From the NCBI GenBank assembly GCA_965199555.1, contig CBDASJ010000006.1, positions 860,331 to 924,330 on the forward strand: 64,000 bases of DNA. Reading direction: 5' to 3'. The translations under genes were made by a program, and so were the position numbers. The notes under the pieces were generated by a model, which saw nothing but the letters and a program-made list of their open reading frames with translations, did no database searches and was not told the origin of the DNA. Each line of letters opens with the position of its first letter. Positions within the stretch are counted from its first letter, which is position 1. The stretch comes from LMUY01 sp965199555 (GTDB lineage Bacteria > Pseudomonadota > Alphaproteobacteria > Acetobacterales > Acetobacteraceae). Of this stretch, positions 17,919-26,839 are shown piece after piece.

Positions 17919-18238
17919 TGCTCCGGCATGGGGTGAGCGCGGCCGCCGAAGAATCGCCTTCGGTTCTCGGCCCAGGCGGCGCGGCAGGCCGCATCGTCGG
18001 CCGCGTCCGTGCCCAGCGCGTTGCAGCGGGCGAACTCGGCCGCGAGCGGGGTCTCGGTCAACGCGGGCGCCAGCGTCACCGAACGGACGCGAAGCCCGTC
18101 CTGGTCCTCCTTCCCGGCCATGACGACGGCGGCTGCGACCAGCGCGACGCCGATGCCGCCCAGCACGAGCGACCGGCGGACCACCTTGGCGTCCCAAGCT
18201 GCGTGGAGGCGCAACCGCCGTGACAGCCCCACCTTCAT
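17915..18238 (-). CDS. Putative entry-exclusion protein TrbK-alt
   Basis: A 107-aa single-pass membrane protein: helix at about residues 27-43 (SLVLGGIGVALVAAAVVMA), then the family tail PLAAEFARCNALGTDAADDAACRAAWAENRRRFF, the hallmark of TrbK-alt. It occupies the trbJ-trbL interval, as expected. The ATG overlaps the trbJ stop. The stop lies just before the displaced ATG of trbL. Confidence 0.88.
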   Translation of the reverse strand: MKVGLSRRLRLHAAWDAKVVRRSLVLGGIGVALVAAAVVMAGKEDQDGLRVRSVTLAPALTETPLAAEFARCNALGTDAADDAACRAAWAENRRRFFGGRAHPMPEH

Positions 18239-18978
18239 TGGTGGAACATCGTCACGGTCGAGGGCTGATAGCCGGTCGGCATTTGCAGGAAGCGGCGGAG
18301 CTGCTCCTGACCCTGGCTCTGCGCTGCGGCCCGCTGGGCCATGTCGAGGCTCTGCGCGCGTCCTTGGGCGGCGACCGCGGCCGTGAGGTCGGCGAGCTGC
18401 TGCGACTGGAGCGCCAGGAGCTGATTGCCGGCCTGGGTCGCCTGGAGCGCACCGGTGGCCGACTGGCTCGACGTCACCAGCGCCGACATTTGCGCGCTGT
18501 TGCTCGGCTGGTTGCCGAGTACGGTCGCCTGGGTGCGCATGGCGTCCTGGAACGCCTGCACCGATTGCTGCCAGCGCTGCTGCGCGTTCTGGATGAGCGC
18601 CTGATCGGAAGCGGACGTGCTCGCCGGCGCGTAGGTGGTGTTGAACGCCCGATCGATGTTCTGGACTTTGTAGGCGATCCCCTGCGCCGTGCTGATTAGC
18701 TGCTGAGTGCGGGCGATGTCCTGCTGGATCGGCGCCAGTGCGGAATAGGGCAGGCTCGTGAGGTTGCGAGCCTGGTTCACCAGCATCTGCGCTTCGTTCT
18801 GCAGCGAGACGATCTGGTTGTTGACCTGCTGCAGCGCGCGCGTCGCCGTCAGCACGTTCTGGGCGTAGTTCGTCGGGTCGTAGACGACCCACTGCGCGTG
18901 GGCGGGCGCGCCGGCCAGGGCGAGCGAGAGGACGGCGGCGCCGGCGAGCGCGCCGCGGCGAAGGGAGCGGAAGGTCAT
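18235..18978 (-). CDS. trbJ: Conjugal transfer protein TrbJ (VirB5-like)
   Basis: A 247-aa secreted pilus-tip or periplasmic protein. The signal peptide is MTFRSLRRGALAGAAVLSLALAGAPAHAQ, cleaved near residue 28. The mature part is a Gln-rich helical coiled coil (NVLTATRALQQVNNQIVSLQNEAQML...). The ATG overlaps the trbE stop by 4 nt. Confidence 0.92.
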   Translation of the reverse strand: MTFRSLRRGALAGAAVLSLALAGAPAHAQWVVYDPTNYAQNVLTATRALQQVNNQIVSLQNEAQMLVNQARNLTSLPYSALAPIQQDIARTQQLISTAQGIAYKVQNIDRAFNTTYAPASTSASDQALIQNAQQRWQQSVQAFQDAMRTQATVLGNQPSNSAQMSALVTSSQSATGALQATQAGNQLLALQSQQLADLTAAVAAQGRAQSLDMAQRAAAQSQGQEQLRRFLQMPTGYQPSTVTMFHQ

Positions 18979-21413
18979 GGCTGAGGCTCCGGGGCGAAGG
19001 TGGACATCAGGTCGGCCGCCCAGCCGACGCCGCGCGCTTGCAGCCAAGCGCGGGCGAAGCCCTCGCGGCCGTGGCTGGTGAACAGCTCGGTGATGAGCGC
19101 CTGGTCGGTTTTGGACGAGGCGGCCGCGAAGGCGAGCGCGACCTCGCCGAGGCCGAGCTCGAACAGGCGGTTGCCGCGACGGGACTGGCAGTAGTAGTCG
19201 CGCTTGGGCGTCGCCCGACTCAGGATCTCGATCTGCCGATCCGACAGGCCGAAGCGCCGGTAGGTCGCCGCGATCTGCGGCTCGAGTGCGCGCTCGTTGG
19301 CGAGGAACACCCGGGTCGGGCAGCTCTCGATGATCGCGGGCGCGATGGGTGAGCTGTCGATATCCGCGAGGCTCTGGGTGGAGAAGACGACGCTGGCGTT
19401 CTTCTTGCGCAGCGTCTTCAGCCACTCGCGGAGCTGGCCGGAAAATCCTTCGTCGTCAAGCGCGAGCCAACCCTCGTCGACGATGAGCAGCGTCGGGCGG
19501 CCATCGAGCCGGTCTTCGATGCGGTGGAACAGGTAGGCCAGCACGGCCGCGGCCGCGCCGGTGCCGATCAGCCCCTCGGTCTCGACCGCCTGGACGTCGG
19601 TGAACCCGAGCCGCTCGGCGTCGGCGTCGAGCAGCCGGCCCCAGGGTCCGTTCAGGCAATAGGGCTGCAGGGCACGCTTCAGCGCCTGGCTCTGCAGCAG
19701 GACCGACAGGCCGGTCAGCGTCCGCTCGTTCGCGGGCGCGGAGGCGAGCGAGCCCAACGCCGACCAGAGGTGCTCCTTCACCTCCGGGGTCACCGCGACC
19801 TTCTCGCGAGCGAGGATCGCCGCGACCCACTCCGCCGCCCAGCCGCGCTCTTCGGGCAAGTCGATGCGCGCGAGCGGCTGCAAGGCGACCGGCTCGGCTG
19901 CGTCCTCCGACAGGCTGCCGCCGAGGTCGTGCCAGTCGCCGCCCATCGCCAGCGCCGCGGCTCTGATGCTGCCGCCGAAGTCGAAGGCGAACACCTGGGC
20001 GCGGGCGTAACGCCGGAACTGCATGGCCATGACGGCCAGCAGCACGCTCTTGCCCGCGCCGGTGGGTCCGACCACCAGCGTGTGGCCGACGTCGCCGACG
20101 TGGAGCGAGAAGCGGAACGGGGTCGAGCCCTCGGTCTTAGCGACGAACAGCGACGGCGCATCGAAATGCTCGTCGCGCGCCGGACCGGCCCATACGGCGG
20201 AGAAGGGCATCATGTGAGCAAGGTTGAGGGTCGAGATCGGCGGCTGGCGGACATTGGCGTAGAGCTGGCCGGGCAAGGACCCGAGCCAAGCTTCGACCGC
20301 GTTGACGCTCTCGCGAATGCAGGTGAAGTCGCGGCCCTGGATGGTCTTCTCGACCAATCGCAGCCGTTCGTCGGCGACGCGGGCGTCCTCGTCCCAGGCG
20401 GTGACGGTGGCGGTGACGTAGGCTTGGCCGATCAGGTCCGAGCCGAGCTCCTGCAGCGCCATGTCGGCATCGACCGCCTTGTTGGCGGCGTCGGAGTCCA
20501 TCAGCACGCTAGCCTCGTTGGTCATCACCTCCTTGACGATGGCCGCGATCGACTTGCGCTTGGCGAACCATTGCCGGCGGATGCGGGTCAGCACCTTGGT
20601 GGCGTCGGTCTTGTCCATGGCGACGGCGCGCACGCACCACCGATACGGGAAGGCGAGCCGGTTGAGGTCGTCGAGCAATCCGGGCCAGGTCCGCGACGGG
20701 AAGCCCAAAACGGTCAGCGTGCGCAGGTGCGCATCGCCGAGACGCGGCTCCAGCCCGGCGGCGAGCGGCTGATCGACCAGGATGGCGTCGAGGTGCATCG
20801 GCGTCTCGGGCACATGCACGGAGTGGCGGCGGGTCGAGACGGTCGAATGCAGGTAGGTGAGCGTCTCCTCGTCATCGAGCCAGGCGGCCTCGGGCATGAA
20901 GCCGTCGAGCAAGGCCAGCACGCGGTCGGTGCGGTCGATGAAGCCGGACAGCGCCGCACGGCCGTCGGCGCCGCTCTCCTTGGCGCGGCCCTCGTACAGC
21001 CAGCCCTCGGCGCGGTCGGCGGCGTCGGCCGGCGGCAGCCAGCAGAGGGTGAGAAAGTAGGCGGATTCGAAGTGCGCGCCCGCCTCCTCGAACTGGGCGC
21101 GCCGCTCCATCTCGACCAATGCCGAAGCCGGATCGGGGAAGGTCGAGCGCGGGTAACGGTTGGCGGGGATGCGCTGCGCTTCGACGAACACCGCCCAGCC
21201 GGACCCGAGCCGACGCAGCGCTCCGTTCAACCGCGCGGTGGTGGAAACCAGCTCGGCCGGCGTGGCGCTGTCGAGGTCCGGCCCGCGGAAGCGGGCGGTG
21301 CGCTGGAAGGAGCCGTCCTTGTTGACGACCACGCCCGGGGCGACCAGCGCGGCCCAGGGCAGGAAGTCGGCGAGGCCTTGGGGCTTCTTGCGGTACTCGG
21401 CGAGGTTCAGCAT
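18975..21413 (-). CDS. trbE: Conjugal transfer ATPase TrbE (VirB4-like)
   Basis: An 812-aa cytoplasmic ATPase that powers pilus assembly. The CagE/VirB4 N-domain is followed by Walker A VVGPTGAGKSVLL at about residues 444-456 and Walker B LLIVDEGWLALDDEG at about 640-654. Full length for the family. It follows trbD by 10 nt. Confidence 0.95.
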   Translation of the reverse strand: MLNLAEYRKKPQGLADFLPWAALVAPGVVVNKDGSFQRTARFRGPDLDSATPAELVSTTARLNGALRRLGSGWAVFVEAQRIPANRYPRSTFPDPASALVEMERRAQFEEAGAHFESAYFLTLCWLPPADAADRAEGWLYEGRAKESGADGRAALSGFIDRTDRVLALLDGFMPEAAWLDDEETLTYLHSTVSTRRHSVHVPETPMHLDAILVDQPLAAGLEPRLGDAHLRTLTVLGFPSRTWPGLLDDLNRLAFPYRWCVRAVAMDKTDATKVLTRIRRQWFAKRKSIAAIVKEVMTNEASVLMDSDAANKAVDADMALQELGSDLIGQAYVTATVTAWDEDARVADERLRLVEKTIQGRDFTCIRESVNAVEAWLGSLPGQLYANVRQPPISTLNLAHMMPFSAVWAGPARDEHFDAPSLFVAKTEGSTPFRFSLHVGDVGHTLVVGPTGAGKSVLLAVMAMQFRRYARAQVFAFDFGGSIRAAALAMGGDWHDLGGSLSEDAAEPVALQPLARIDLPEERGWAAEWVAAILAREKVAVTPEVKEHLWSALGSLASAPANERTLTGLSVLLQSQALKRALQPYCLNGPWGRLLDADAERLGFTDVQAVETEGLIGTGAAAAVLAYLFHRIEDRLDGRPTLLIVDEGWLALDDEGFSGQLREWLKTLRKKNASVVFSTQSLADIDSSPIAPAIIESCPTRVFLANERALEPQIAATYRRFGLSDRQIEILSRATPKRDYYCQSRRGNRLFELGLGEVALAFAAASSKTDQALITELFTSHGREGFARAWLQARGVGWAADLMSTFAPEPQP

Positions 21414-21423
21414 CGCGCGCGCC

Positions 21424-21696
21424 TCAGCAGCCGAGATGGGCGGGGTAGCGGAGGTGGCGGCGGACCACGTCGACGAAGGCCGGATCGCGTCGCGCCGCCC
21501 AGACCGCGGCCATGTGGCCGATCAGCCAGAGCACCGCGCCGACGATCCAGAGCCGCAGGCCCAGGCCGACCGCCGCGGCGAGCGTGCCGTTGATGATGGC
21601 GACGGCGCGGGGCGCGCCGGCCATCAAGATCGGCTCGGTCAAACTCCGGCGCACGGGCGCGTAGAAGCCGATTGCGGGCTCTTCGTTCTCGTTCAT
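21424..21696 (-). CDS. trbD: Conjugal transfer protein TrbD (VirB3-like)
   Basis: A 90-aa inner-membrane protein. It contains GFYAPVRRSLTEPILMAGAPR, the TrbD/VirB3 signature, then a membrane-embedded stretch (AVAIINGTLAAAVGLGLRLWIVGAVLWLIG). The ATG overlaps the trbC stop (ATGA). Confidence 0.92.
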   Translation of the reverse strand: MNENEEPAIGFYAPVRRSLTEPILMAGAPRAVAIINGTLAAAVGLGLRLWIVGAVLWLIGHMAAVWAARRDPAFVDVVRRHLRYPAHLGC

Positions 21697-22016
21697 CAGA
21701 CGAGCGCCCCGCCCGAGAATGAGAAGAAGCTCAGGAAGAAGGAGCTGGCGGCGAACGCGATCGACAAGCCGAACACGATCTGGATCAGCCGCCGGAAGCC
21801 GCCGGAGGTGTCGCCGAAGGCGAGCGTCAGGCCGGTCACCACGATGACGATCACCGACAGGATTTTGGCGACGGGACCCTGGATCGAGTCCAGGATCTGC
21901 TGGAGCGGCTGCTCCCACGGCATGTTCGAGCCGGCCGCGTAGGCGGGCGCGGACAGGGTGGCGAGCACGAGGAAGGATGCGCCGGCGGACAATCGGCGGC
22001 GGGCGGACGCAATCAT
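21696..22016 (-). CDS. trbC: Conjugal transfer pilin TrbC (VirB2-like)
   Basis: A 106-aa major pilin precursor. Signal peptide of about 30 residues ending APAYAAGS, then two hydrophobic helices (ILSVIVIVVTGLTLAFG and IQIVFGLSIAFAASSFFLSFF) separated by a short polar loop, as in VirB2/TrbC. The ATG overlaps the trbB stop. Confidence 0.92.
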   Translation of the reverse strand: MIASARRRLSAGASFLVLATLSAPAYAAGSNMPWEQPLQQILDSIQGPVAKILSVIVIVVTGLTLAFGDTSGGFRRLIQIVFGLSIAFAASSFFLSFFSFSGGALV

Positions 22017-22981
22017 GGGCAATCTCCTGCGGGGGTGAGGGCGTAGTCGCCGTCCGGGCCGAGGCCCTGTACGTCGGCGAGTTCGGCGAGGCGGCGGGCG
22101 GAGCCACGGCCGGCCAGCACGGCGATGAGGTCGATGGTCTCGGCGATCAGCGCGCGCGGGACGGTGACCACCGCCTCCTGCACGAGCTGTTCGAGGCGGC
22201 GAAGCGCGCCGATGGCCGAGCCGGCGTGAAGCGTGCCGATCCCACCGGGGTGGCCGGTGCCCCACGCCTTGATCAGGTCGAGCGCTTCGCCCCCGCGCAC
22301 CTCGCCGATCGGGATGCGGTCGGGGCGCAGGCGCAGCGCCGAGCGGACGAGATCGGTCAGCGTGGCGGCGCCGTCCTTGGTGCGCAGCGCCACCAGGTTC
22401 GGGGCGGCGCACTGTAGCTCGCGCGTGTCCTCGATCAGCACCACGCGGTCGCCGGTCTTCGCCACTTCGGCGAGGAGCGCGTTGACGAGCGTGGTCTTGC
22501 CGGTGGAGGTGCCCCCGGCGACGAGGATGTTGGCGCGGGCCGCGACCGCCTTGCGCAGGATCTCGGCTTGGCGTTCCGCCATGATCCCGGCCGCGACGTA
22601 GTCGCCGAGGGTGAACACCGCGACCGCGGGCCGACGGATGGCAAAGGCCGGGCCGGCCACCACCGGCGGCAAGAGGCCCTCGAACCGTTCCCCCGTCCCG
22701 GGCAGCTCGGCGGAGACGCGCGGGGAGCCGGGATGGACCTCGGCCCCGACATGGTGGGCGACGAGCCGGATGATGCGCTCACCGTCGGCGGCCGAGAGTC
22801 GTTCGCCGGTGTCCTCCAGCCCGCCCGCCAGCCGGTCGATCCAAAGCCGGCCGTCGGGGTTGAGCATCACCTCGGCGATGCTGGCGTCGTCGAGCCAGCC
22901 GGCGATCGCAGGCCCAAGCGCCGTGCGCAGCATCCGCGCGCCACGGGCATGGGCTCCAGACAGGAAGGGGACCGTGCTCAA
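22013..22981 (-). CDS. trbB: Conjugal transfer ATPase TrbB (VirB11-like)
   Basis: A 322-aa hexameric secretion ATPase. Walker A VAGGTSTGKTTLVNALL lies near residues 153-169, the Asp box VLIEDTRELQC near 180, Walker B near 210 and a His box around 238. The open frame begins at TTG 22981. The first ATG is 22933 (MLRTALGPAIAG), where many homologues begin; neither has a strong ribosome site. It is the first gene of the trb operon. Confidence 0.92.
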   Translation of the reverse strand: MSTVPFLSGAHARGARMLRTALGPAIAGWLDDASIAEVMLNPDGRLWIDRLAGGLEDTGERLSAADGERIIRLVAHHVGAEVHPGSPRVSAELPGTGERFEGLLPPVVAGPAFAIRRPAVAVFTLGDYVAAGIMAERQAEILRKAVAARANILVAGGTSTGKTTLVNALLAEVAKTGDRVVLIEDTRELQCAAPNLVALRTKDGAATLTDLVRSALRLRPDRIPIGEVRGGEALDLIKAWGTGHPGGIGTLHAGSAIGALRRLEQLVQEAVVTVPRALIAETIDLIAVLAGRGSARRLAELADVQGLGPDGDYALTPAGDCP

Positions 22982-23122
22982 GGAAACTCTACCCCGCTTG
23001 TGTGCGCCGAGGCGCGGATGGCTGACGGGGTGAATAGAAAGCGCCCGATCGGGGGCCGCTCAACAAGGATGATGGGGGCGTAGGGCGGTGGCGTAGAGAG
23101 AGAAACGCGCGGGCGGGTCGGC

Positions 23123-23554
23123 TCAGGTCTCGGCTTGGGAACCTTCGGGGTCGATGTCTCGCGAGACCTCGTCGGAGAGCGACTTGCCCTTGGCGAGTCG
23201 CCGCCCAAGCGCCTCGACGAACCCTTCGTAGCGCTCGCGGCCCTTGGCCTGGGCGGCGGGCTGGGCACTGTCGGGAAGCGGCGGCACGCTGGTCAGCCAG
23301 AACCGCACGAACAGCGCCAGCGCCTCGTTGCCGATCGTGCCGTGCCGTTCCAGCCGCTCGATCGCGCGCGTCATCCGGTCGAGCCGCCGCGCGAGCGCGG
23401 CTTCGAGCCGGTCGGCGGCGTCGGGCGACAGATGCGAAGCGAGCGCCGCCTCGACCACCTGCGCCTGCGGCACGCGCGCCCGCGCCGAATAGTCGGCGAG
23501 CCGAGCGGCGAGTTCGGTCGACAGCCGGAAGGTGTATTTGCCGCGCGCGACCAT
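23123..23554 (-). CDS. CopG/RHH-type transcriptional regulator
   Basis: A 143-aa protein. The N-terminal ribbon-helix-helix reads GKYTFRLSTELAARLADYSARARVPQAQVVEAAL (residues 5-38). The C-terminal region is helical and charged. It lies between traG (2-nt gap) and trbB, the position of the CopG regulator in related ICEs, and may tune the trb operon. Confidence 0.85.
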   Translation of the reverse strand: MVARGKYTFRLSTELAARLADYSARARVPQAQVVEAALASHLSPDAADRLEAALARRLDRMTRAIERLERHGTIGNEALALFVRFWLTSVPPLPDSAQPAAQAKGRERYEGFVEALGRRLAKGKSLSDEVSRDIDPEGSQAET

Positions 23555-23556
23555 GG

Positions 23557-25587
23557 TCAGAGCGCCATGCCGTCGCCGGGGTCGAGCGAGACCTGCCGCG
23601 CCAGGCTACGGGAGGCGCGAGCCTGCAGCACGCGGGCCTTCACGGCTTCCTGCTCGGCGTCCGGCTCCTCATCCAGATCCTCAAACTCTCGCGCGGGACG
23701 GGCGGGCGGCGCCTCGGGCGCGATCGCTTCGTGTTCAGGTAGCTCGGGTTCGCGCCGGATGCCGGCGTTAGCCGGGTCTTCCGTCTCGGCCGGCTTCGCG
23801 GCAGGTTTGCCGGCTGGCGCGGGAGTCGGCACAGGCGGCGGAGGCGCCGCAATGGGTTTCAGCGCGCTCCAATCGTCAGCGGGCGCAGCCAAGTGGCTCC
23901 GCCCCGGCTTGCGCTCGGGCGGCGGCAACACCCGCGCGGCGAGCTGCCGGTCGGCGTAGTAGCGTGCCTTCTTGGCGCGGATCGGGGCGAGTCCCGACAC
24001 CAGCACCAGCTCGTCGGTGGGCGGAAGTTGCATGATCTCGCCAGGGGTGAGCAGCGGGCGCGCGGTCTCCTGGCGCGACACCATCAGGTGACCGAGCCAG
24101 GGCGAGAGGCGGTGGCCTGCGTAGTTCTTGGCGTCGCGGATCTCGGTCGCGGTGCCGAGCGCGTCGGACACCCGCTTGGCCGTGCGCTCGTCGTTCGCGG
24201 CGAAGGAGACGCGGACGTGGCAGTTGTCGAGAATGGCGTTGTTGACGCCATAGGCCTTCTCGATCTGGTTCAGCGATTGGGCGATCAGGAACGAGCGGAT
24301 GCCGTAGCCGGCCATGAAGGCCAGCGCCGACTCGAAGAAGTCGAGGCGGCCGAGCGCCGGGAACTCGTCCAGCATGAGCAGAAGCTTGTGGCGCTTGCGC
24401 TTGTCTTCGAGCTCCTCGGTCAGCCGCCGCCCGACCTGGTTCAGGATCAGGCGCACGAGCGGCTTGGTCCGCGAGATGTCCGACGGCGGAACGACGAGGT
24501 AGAGGCTGACCGGCCGAGCGTGGTCGACGAGGTCGCGGATGCGCCAGTCACAGCGGCGCGTCACCTGGGCCACCACGGGGTCGCGGTAGAGGCCGAGGAA
24601 CGACATGGCGGTCGAAAGCACGCCCGAGCGCTCGTTCTCGCTCTTGTTCAGGAGCTCCCGAGCGGCGCTGGCGATCACCGGATGCGTCCCGGCCTTACCC
24701 AGGTGCGTGGTGGTCATCATCGCCCGCAGCGTCGTCTCGATCGGACGCTTGGGGTCGGAGAGGAAGTTGGCGACGCCGGCCAGCGTCTTGTCGGCTTCGG
24801 CGTAGAGGACGTGCAGGATGGCTCCGACCAGCAGCGCGTGGCTGGTCTTCTCCCAGTGGTTGCGCTTCTCCAGCGCGCCTTCGGGATCGACCAGAATGTC
24901 GGCGACGTTCTGGACGTCGCGCACCTCGTTCGGCCCGCGGCGGACCTCCAACAACGGGTTATAGGCGTCGCTGTCAGGGTTGGTGGGATCGAACAGGACG
25001 ATGCGGCTGAACCGCGCCCGCCAGCCGGCGGTCAGGCCATGGTTCTCGCCCTTGATGTCGTGGACGATAACCGAACCCGCCCAGGTGAGCAGCGTCGGCA
25101 CGACCAGGCCGACGCCCTTGCCCGAGCGGGTCGGGGCGAAGCACAGCACATGCTCGGGGCCGTCGTGACGGACATAGGCTTTGCCGAGCTGCCCCAGCAC
25201 CGTGCCGTCAGGTCCGAGCAGGCCGGCGGCGCGCACCTCCTTCTCGGTCGCCCATCGCGCGGAGCCGTAGGTGTCGGCAGTCTTCGCTTCGCGCGCCCGC
25301 CACACCGACATGGCGATCGCCACGACGACGGACGCGAACCCGCCTGCGGCGGCGATGTAAGCGCCATGCTCGAACACGTGCGGGGCGTATGCGTCGTAGG
25401 CGAACCACCACCAGAAGAACGCCGGCGGGTGATAGACGGGATAGCGACCGGCCATGAACCAGGGATGGCCGAGCTGCGCCTGATAGCCGAGCTGCGCCGC
25501 CGTCCACTGGGTCGCGGCCCAGACGAAAGCCAGCGCGATCGAGCAGACGGTGAGGACCTGGCCCCAGAGGATGCGGGTGGCGTTCAC
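23557..25587 (-). CDS. traG: Conjugal transfer coupling protein TraG (VirD4-like)
   Basis: A 676-aa type IV coupling protein that delivers the relaxosome to the channel. Two N-terminal membrane helices (about residues 8-30 and 74-93) precede Walker A APTRSGKGVGLVVPTLL (about 150-166) and Walker B LLLMLDEFPALGRL near 400. The Pro-rich acidic C-terminal tail (about 555-676) may bind substrates. The start is GTG 25587; a hairpin at 25594-25612 abuts it. In related elements the relaxase lies next door; here cargo intervenes. Confidence 0.95.
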   Translation of the reverse strand: MNATRILWGQVLTVCSIALAFVWAATQWTAAQLGYQAQLGHPWFMAGRYPVYHPPAFFWWWFAYDAYAPHVFEHGAYIAAAGGFASVVVAIAMSVWRAREAKTADTYGSARWATEKEVRAAGLLGPDGTVLGQLGKAYVRHDGPEHVLCFAPTRSGKGVGLVVPTLLTWAGSVIVHDIKGENHGLTAGWRARFSRIVLFDPTNPDSDAYNPLLEVRRGPNEVRDVQNVADILVDPEGALEKRNHWEKTSHALLVGAILHVLYAEADKTLAGVANFLSDPKRPIETTLRAMMTTTHLGKAGTHPVIASAARELLNKSENERSGVLSTAMSFLGLYRDPVVAQVTRRCDWRIRDLVDHARPVSLYLVVPPSDISRTKPLVRLILNQVGRRLTEELEDKRKRHKLLLMLDEFPALGRLDFFESALAFMAGYGIRSFLIAQSLNQIEKAYGVNNAILDNCHVRVSFAANDERTAKRVSDALGTATEIRDAKNYAGHRLSPWLGHLMVSRQETARPLLTPGEIMQLPPTDELVLVSGLAPIRAKKARYYADRQLAARVLPPPERKPGRSHLAAPADDWSALKPIAAPPPPVPTPAPAGKPAAKPAETEDPANAGIRREPELPEHEAIAPEAPPARPAREFEDLDEEPDAEQEAVKARVLQARASRSLARQVSLDPGDGMAL

Positions 25588-25593
25588 GTGTGA

Positions 25594-25612
25594 CCCCGTC
25601 GAAGAGACGGGG
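25594..25612 (-). promoter_or_regulatory. Hairpin over traG ribosome-binding region
   Basis: CCCCGTC (25594-25600) and GACGGGG (25606-25612) pair perfectly around a 5-nt loop. On the minus-strand mRNA the 3' arm GACGGGG lies 6 nt before the GTG and is the only purine-rich site available. Folding would hide the ribosome site, so translational control of traG is plausible. Confidence 0.45.
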
Positions 25613-25706
25613 CGTGGTTAAAGTCATCCGTGGCGAATGAAGCAATGGCGAAACGGAGGGCGTCGCAGGCTGGCGAAGAATGGCGTGCAATGACCGGGCT
25701 TCGTGG

Positions 25707-26774
25707 TTAGTTCTCTGTCCGCTTCTGGGCATAGACCCTGGGGTCAGCGGCCGGTTCCTTCACGTCCTTCGACCCTTTGCAGCGTTCTTGCGCGACTACG
25801 TGCCGGCTAGTCAGCCGCTCCCAATTTACATGGGCAAAGCCCGCCCTCTCCACCTCATTAAGCCCGCACTCGTCAAGGAAGCGCCGCGCATCGTGGCTGG
25901 CACGATACTGGTAAGGGAAGTCGGTGGAAAAGAGCAGGCGATCGGCGCCGACGATGGCGACGGCACGCTCCAGATAGTCGCGCAGAAACATGCCACTCGC
26001 CGTCACGTGGACGTTGCGGCGCAGGTAGGTCGCGATCGGGTGCTTCAGCCCTGCCACGCGATCCATCGCTGCGAGACGTTCGGCATAGAAGAGCACCAGC
26101 TCGCCCCAATGACCGAGGATAACCTGTAGGCCCGGCATACGGTCGAATGTGCCCGCGAGCATCAGACGGACGAACTGAATGCCGGCATCGTAATGCCAAC
26201 CCAGGCCGTACATGGCGAATGCGGCGTTGACCTCAGGCTTGAAGCCGGAATAATAGGCTGATCGCACCGCCGTGTCCGGCGTACGCGGATGAAGGAGTAT
26301 GGGCGCGTTCAGCGCCTCGGCGCATCGGAAGATCGGTGAGAACGCCGCGTCGTCGAGATTGCGCGCGCCTACCCGGCCGCAGAGAATGGTTCCCTTGAGC
26401 CCCAGCTCGCGCATGCAGCGCTCAAGTTCCAGCGCGGCTTCGTCCGGCATCGCGACCGGGAGCGCGGCGAGCGCCTGGAAGCGGGTCGGATGGCGCGCGA
26501 TCACCTCGGCCACGGTGTCATTGGCGCGCCTCGCCATAATGACGCTCTCCGGCCCGAGATCGTGAAGTGCCGGCGTCGTCAGCGAGAGAACCTGCACGTC
26601 GACGCCGGTCTCGTCCATCAGCGCTAGTCGTTCGCCGGCAAGGTCGAGCAGGCGGCGTCCGATCACGCCGGAGTGGATCGCGACACTCGGATCGATCGCC
26701 TCGAGGCCGATCGCGGTCCAGGCGTCGCGGATCTCCTCGGTCAGATAATGCTCCTCGATCCCGATCAGCTTCAT
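25707..26774 (-). CDS. Amidohydrolase-2 family (gamma-resorcylate decarboxylase-like)
   Basis: A 355-aa metal-dependent TIM-barrel protein. IGIEEHYLT at residues 4-12 supplies the N-terminal metal site (ExH in place of HxH, as in ACMSD-like decarboxylases). ILLHPRTP carries a further histidine, VILGHWGELV another, and LLFSTDFPYQY the catalytic aspartate. This matches non-oxidative hydroxybenzoate decarboxylases. The ATG 26774 has GGAG 7 nt upstream. It is cargo between traG and the relaxase, likely co-transcribed with the SDR gene. Confidence 0.85.
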   Translation of the reverse strand: MKLIGIEEHYLTEEIRDAWTAIGLEAIDPSVAIHSGVIGRRLLDLAGERLALMDETGVDVQVLSLTTPALHDLGPESVIMARRANDTVAEVIARHPTRFQALAALPVAMPDEAALELERCMRELGLKGTILCGRVGARNLDDAAFSPIFRCAEALNAPILLHPRTPDTAVRSAYYSGFKPEVNAAFAMYGLGWHYDAGIQFVRLMLAGTFDRMPGLQVILGHWGELVLFYAERLAAMDRVAGLKHPIATYLRRNVHVTASGMFLRDYLERAVAIVGADRLLFSTDFPYQYRASHDARRFLDECGLNEVERAGFAHVNWERLTSRHVVAQERCKGSKDVKEPAADPRVYAQKRTEN

Positions 26775-26839
26775 GCAGCGTCTCCATCGGCACGTTGCAG
26801 GACGCCGCGCCGGAAATTTCGGCGCGGCAGGTCTCGCAT

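Noticed and set aside
19524..21593. A 689-codon plus-strand open frame
   Set aside because: It is antisense to trbE, Gly/Arg/Val-rich from GC codon bias, and has no recognisable domain. Similar long antisense frames over traG, parB and DUF932 were dropped for the same reason.
22978..23268. A 96-codon minus-strand frame between trbB and the CopG gene
   Set aside because: It is Pro/Ser/Arg-rich, overlaps the CopG gene in another frame and lacks a ribosome site.
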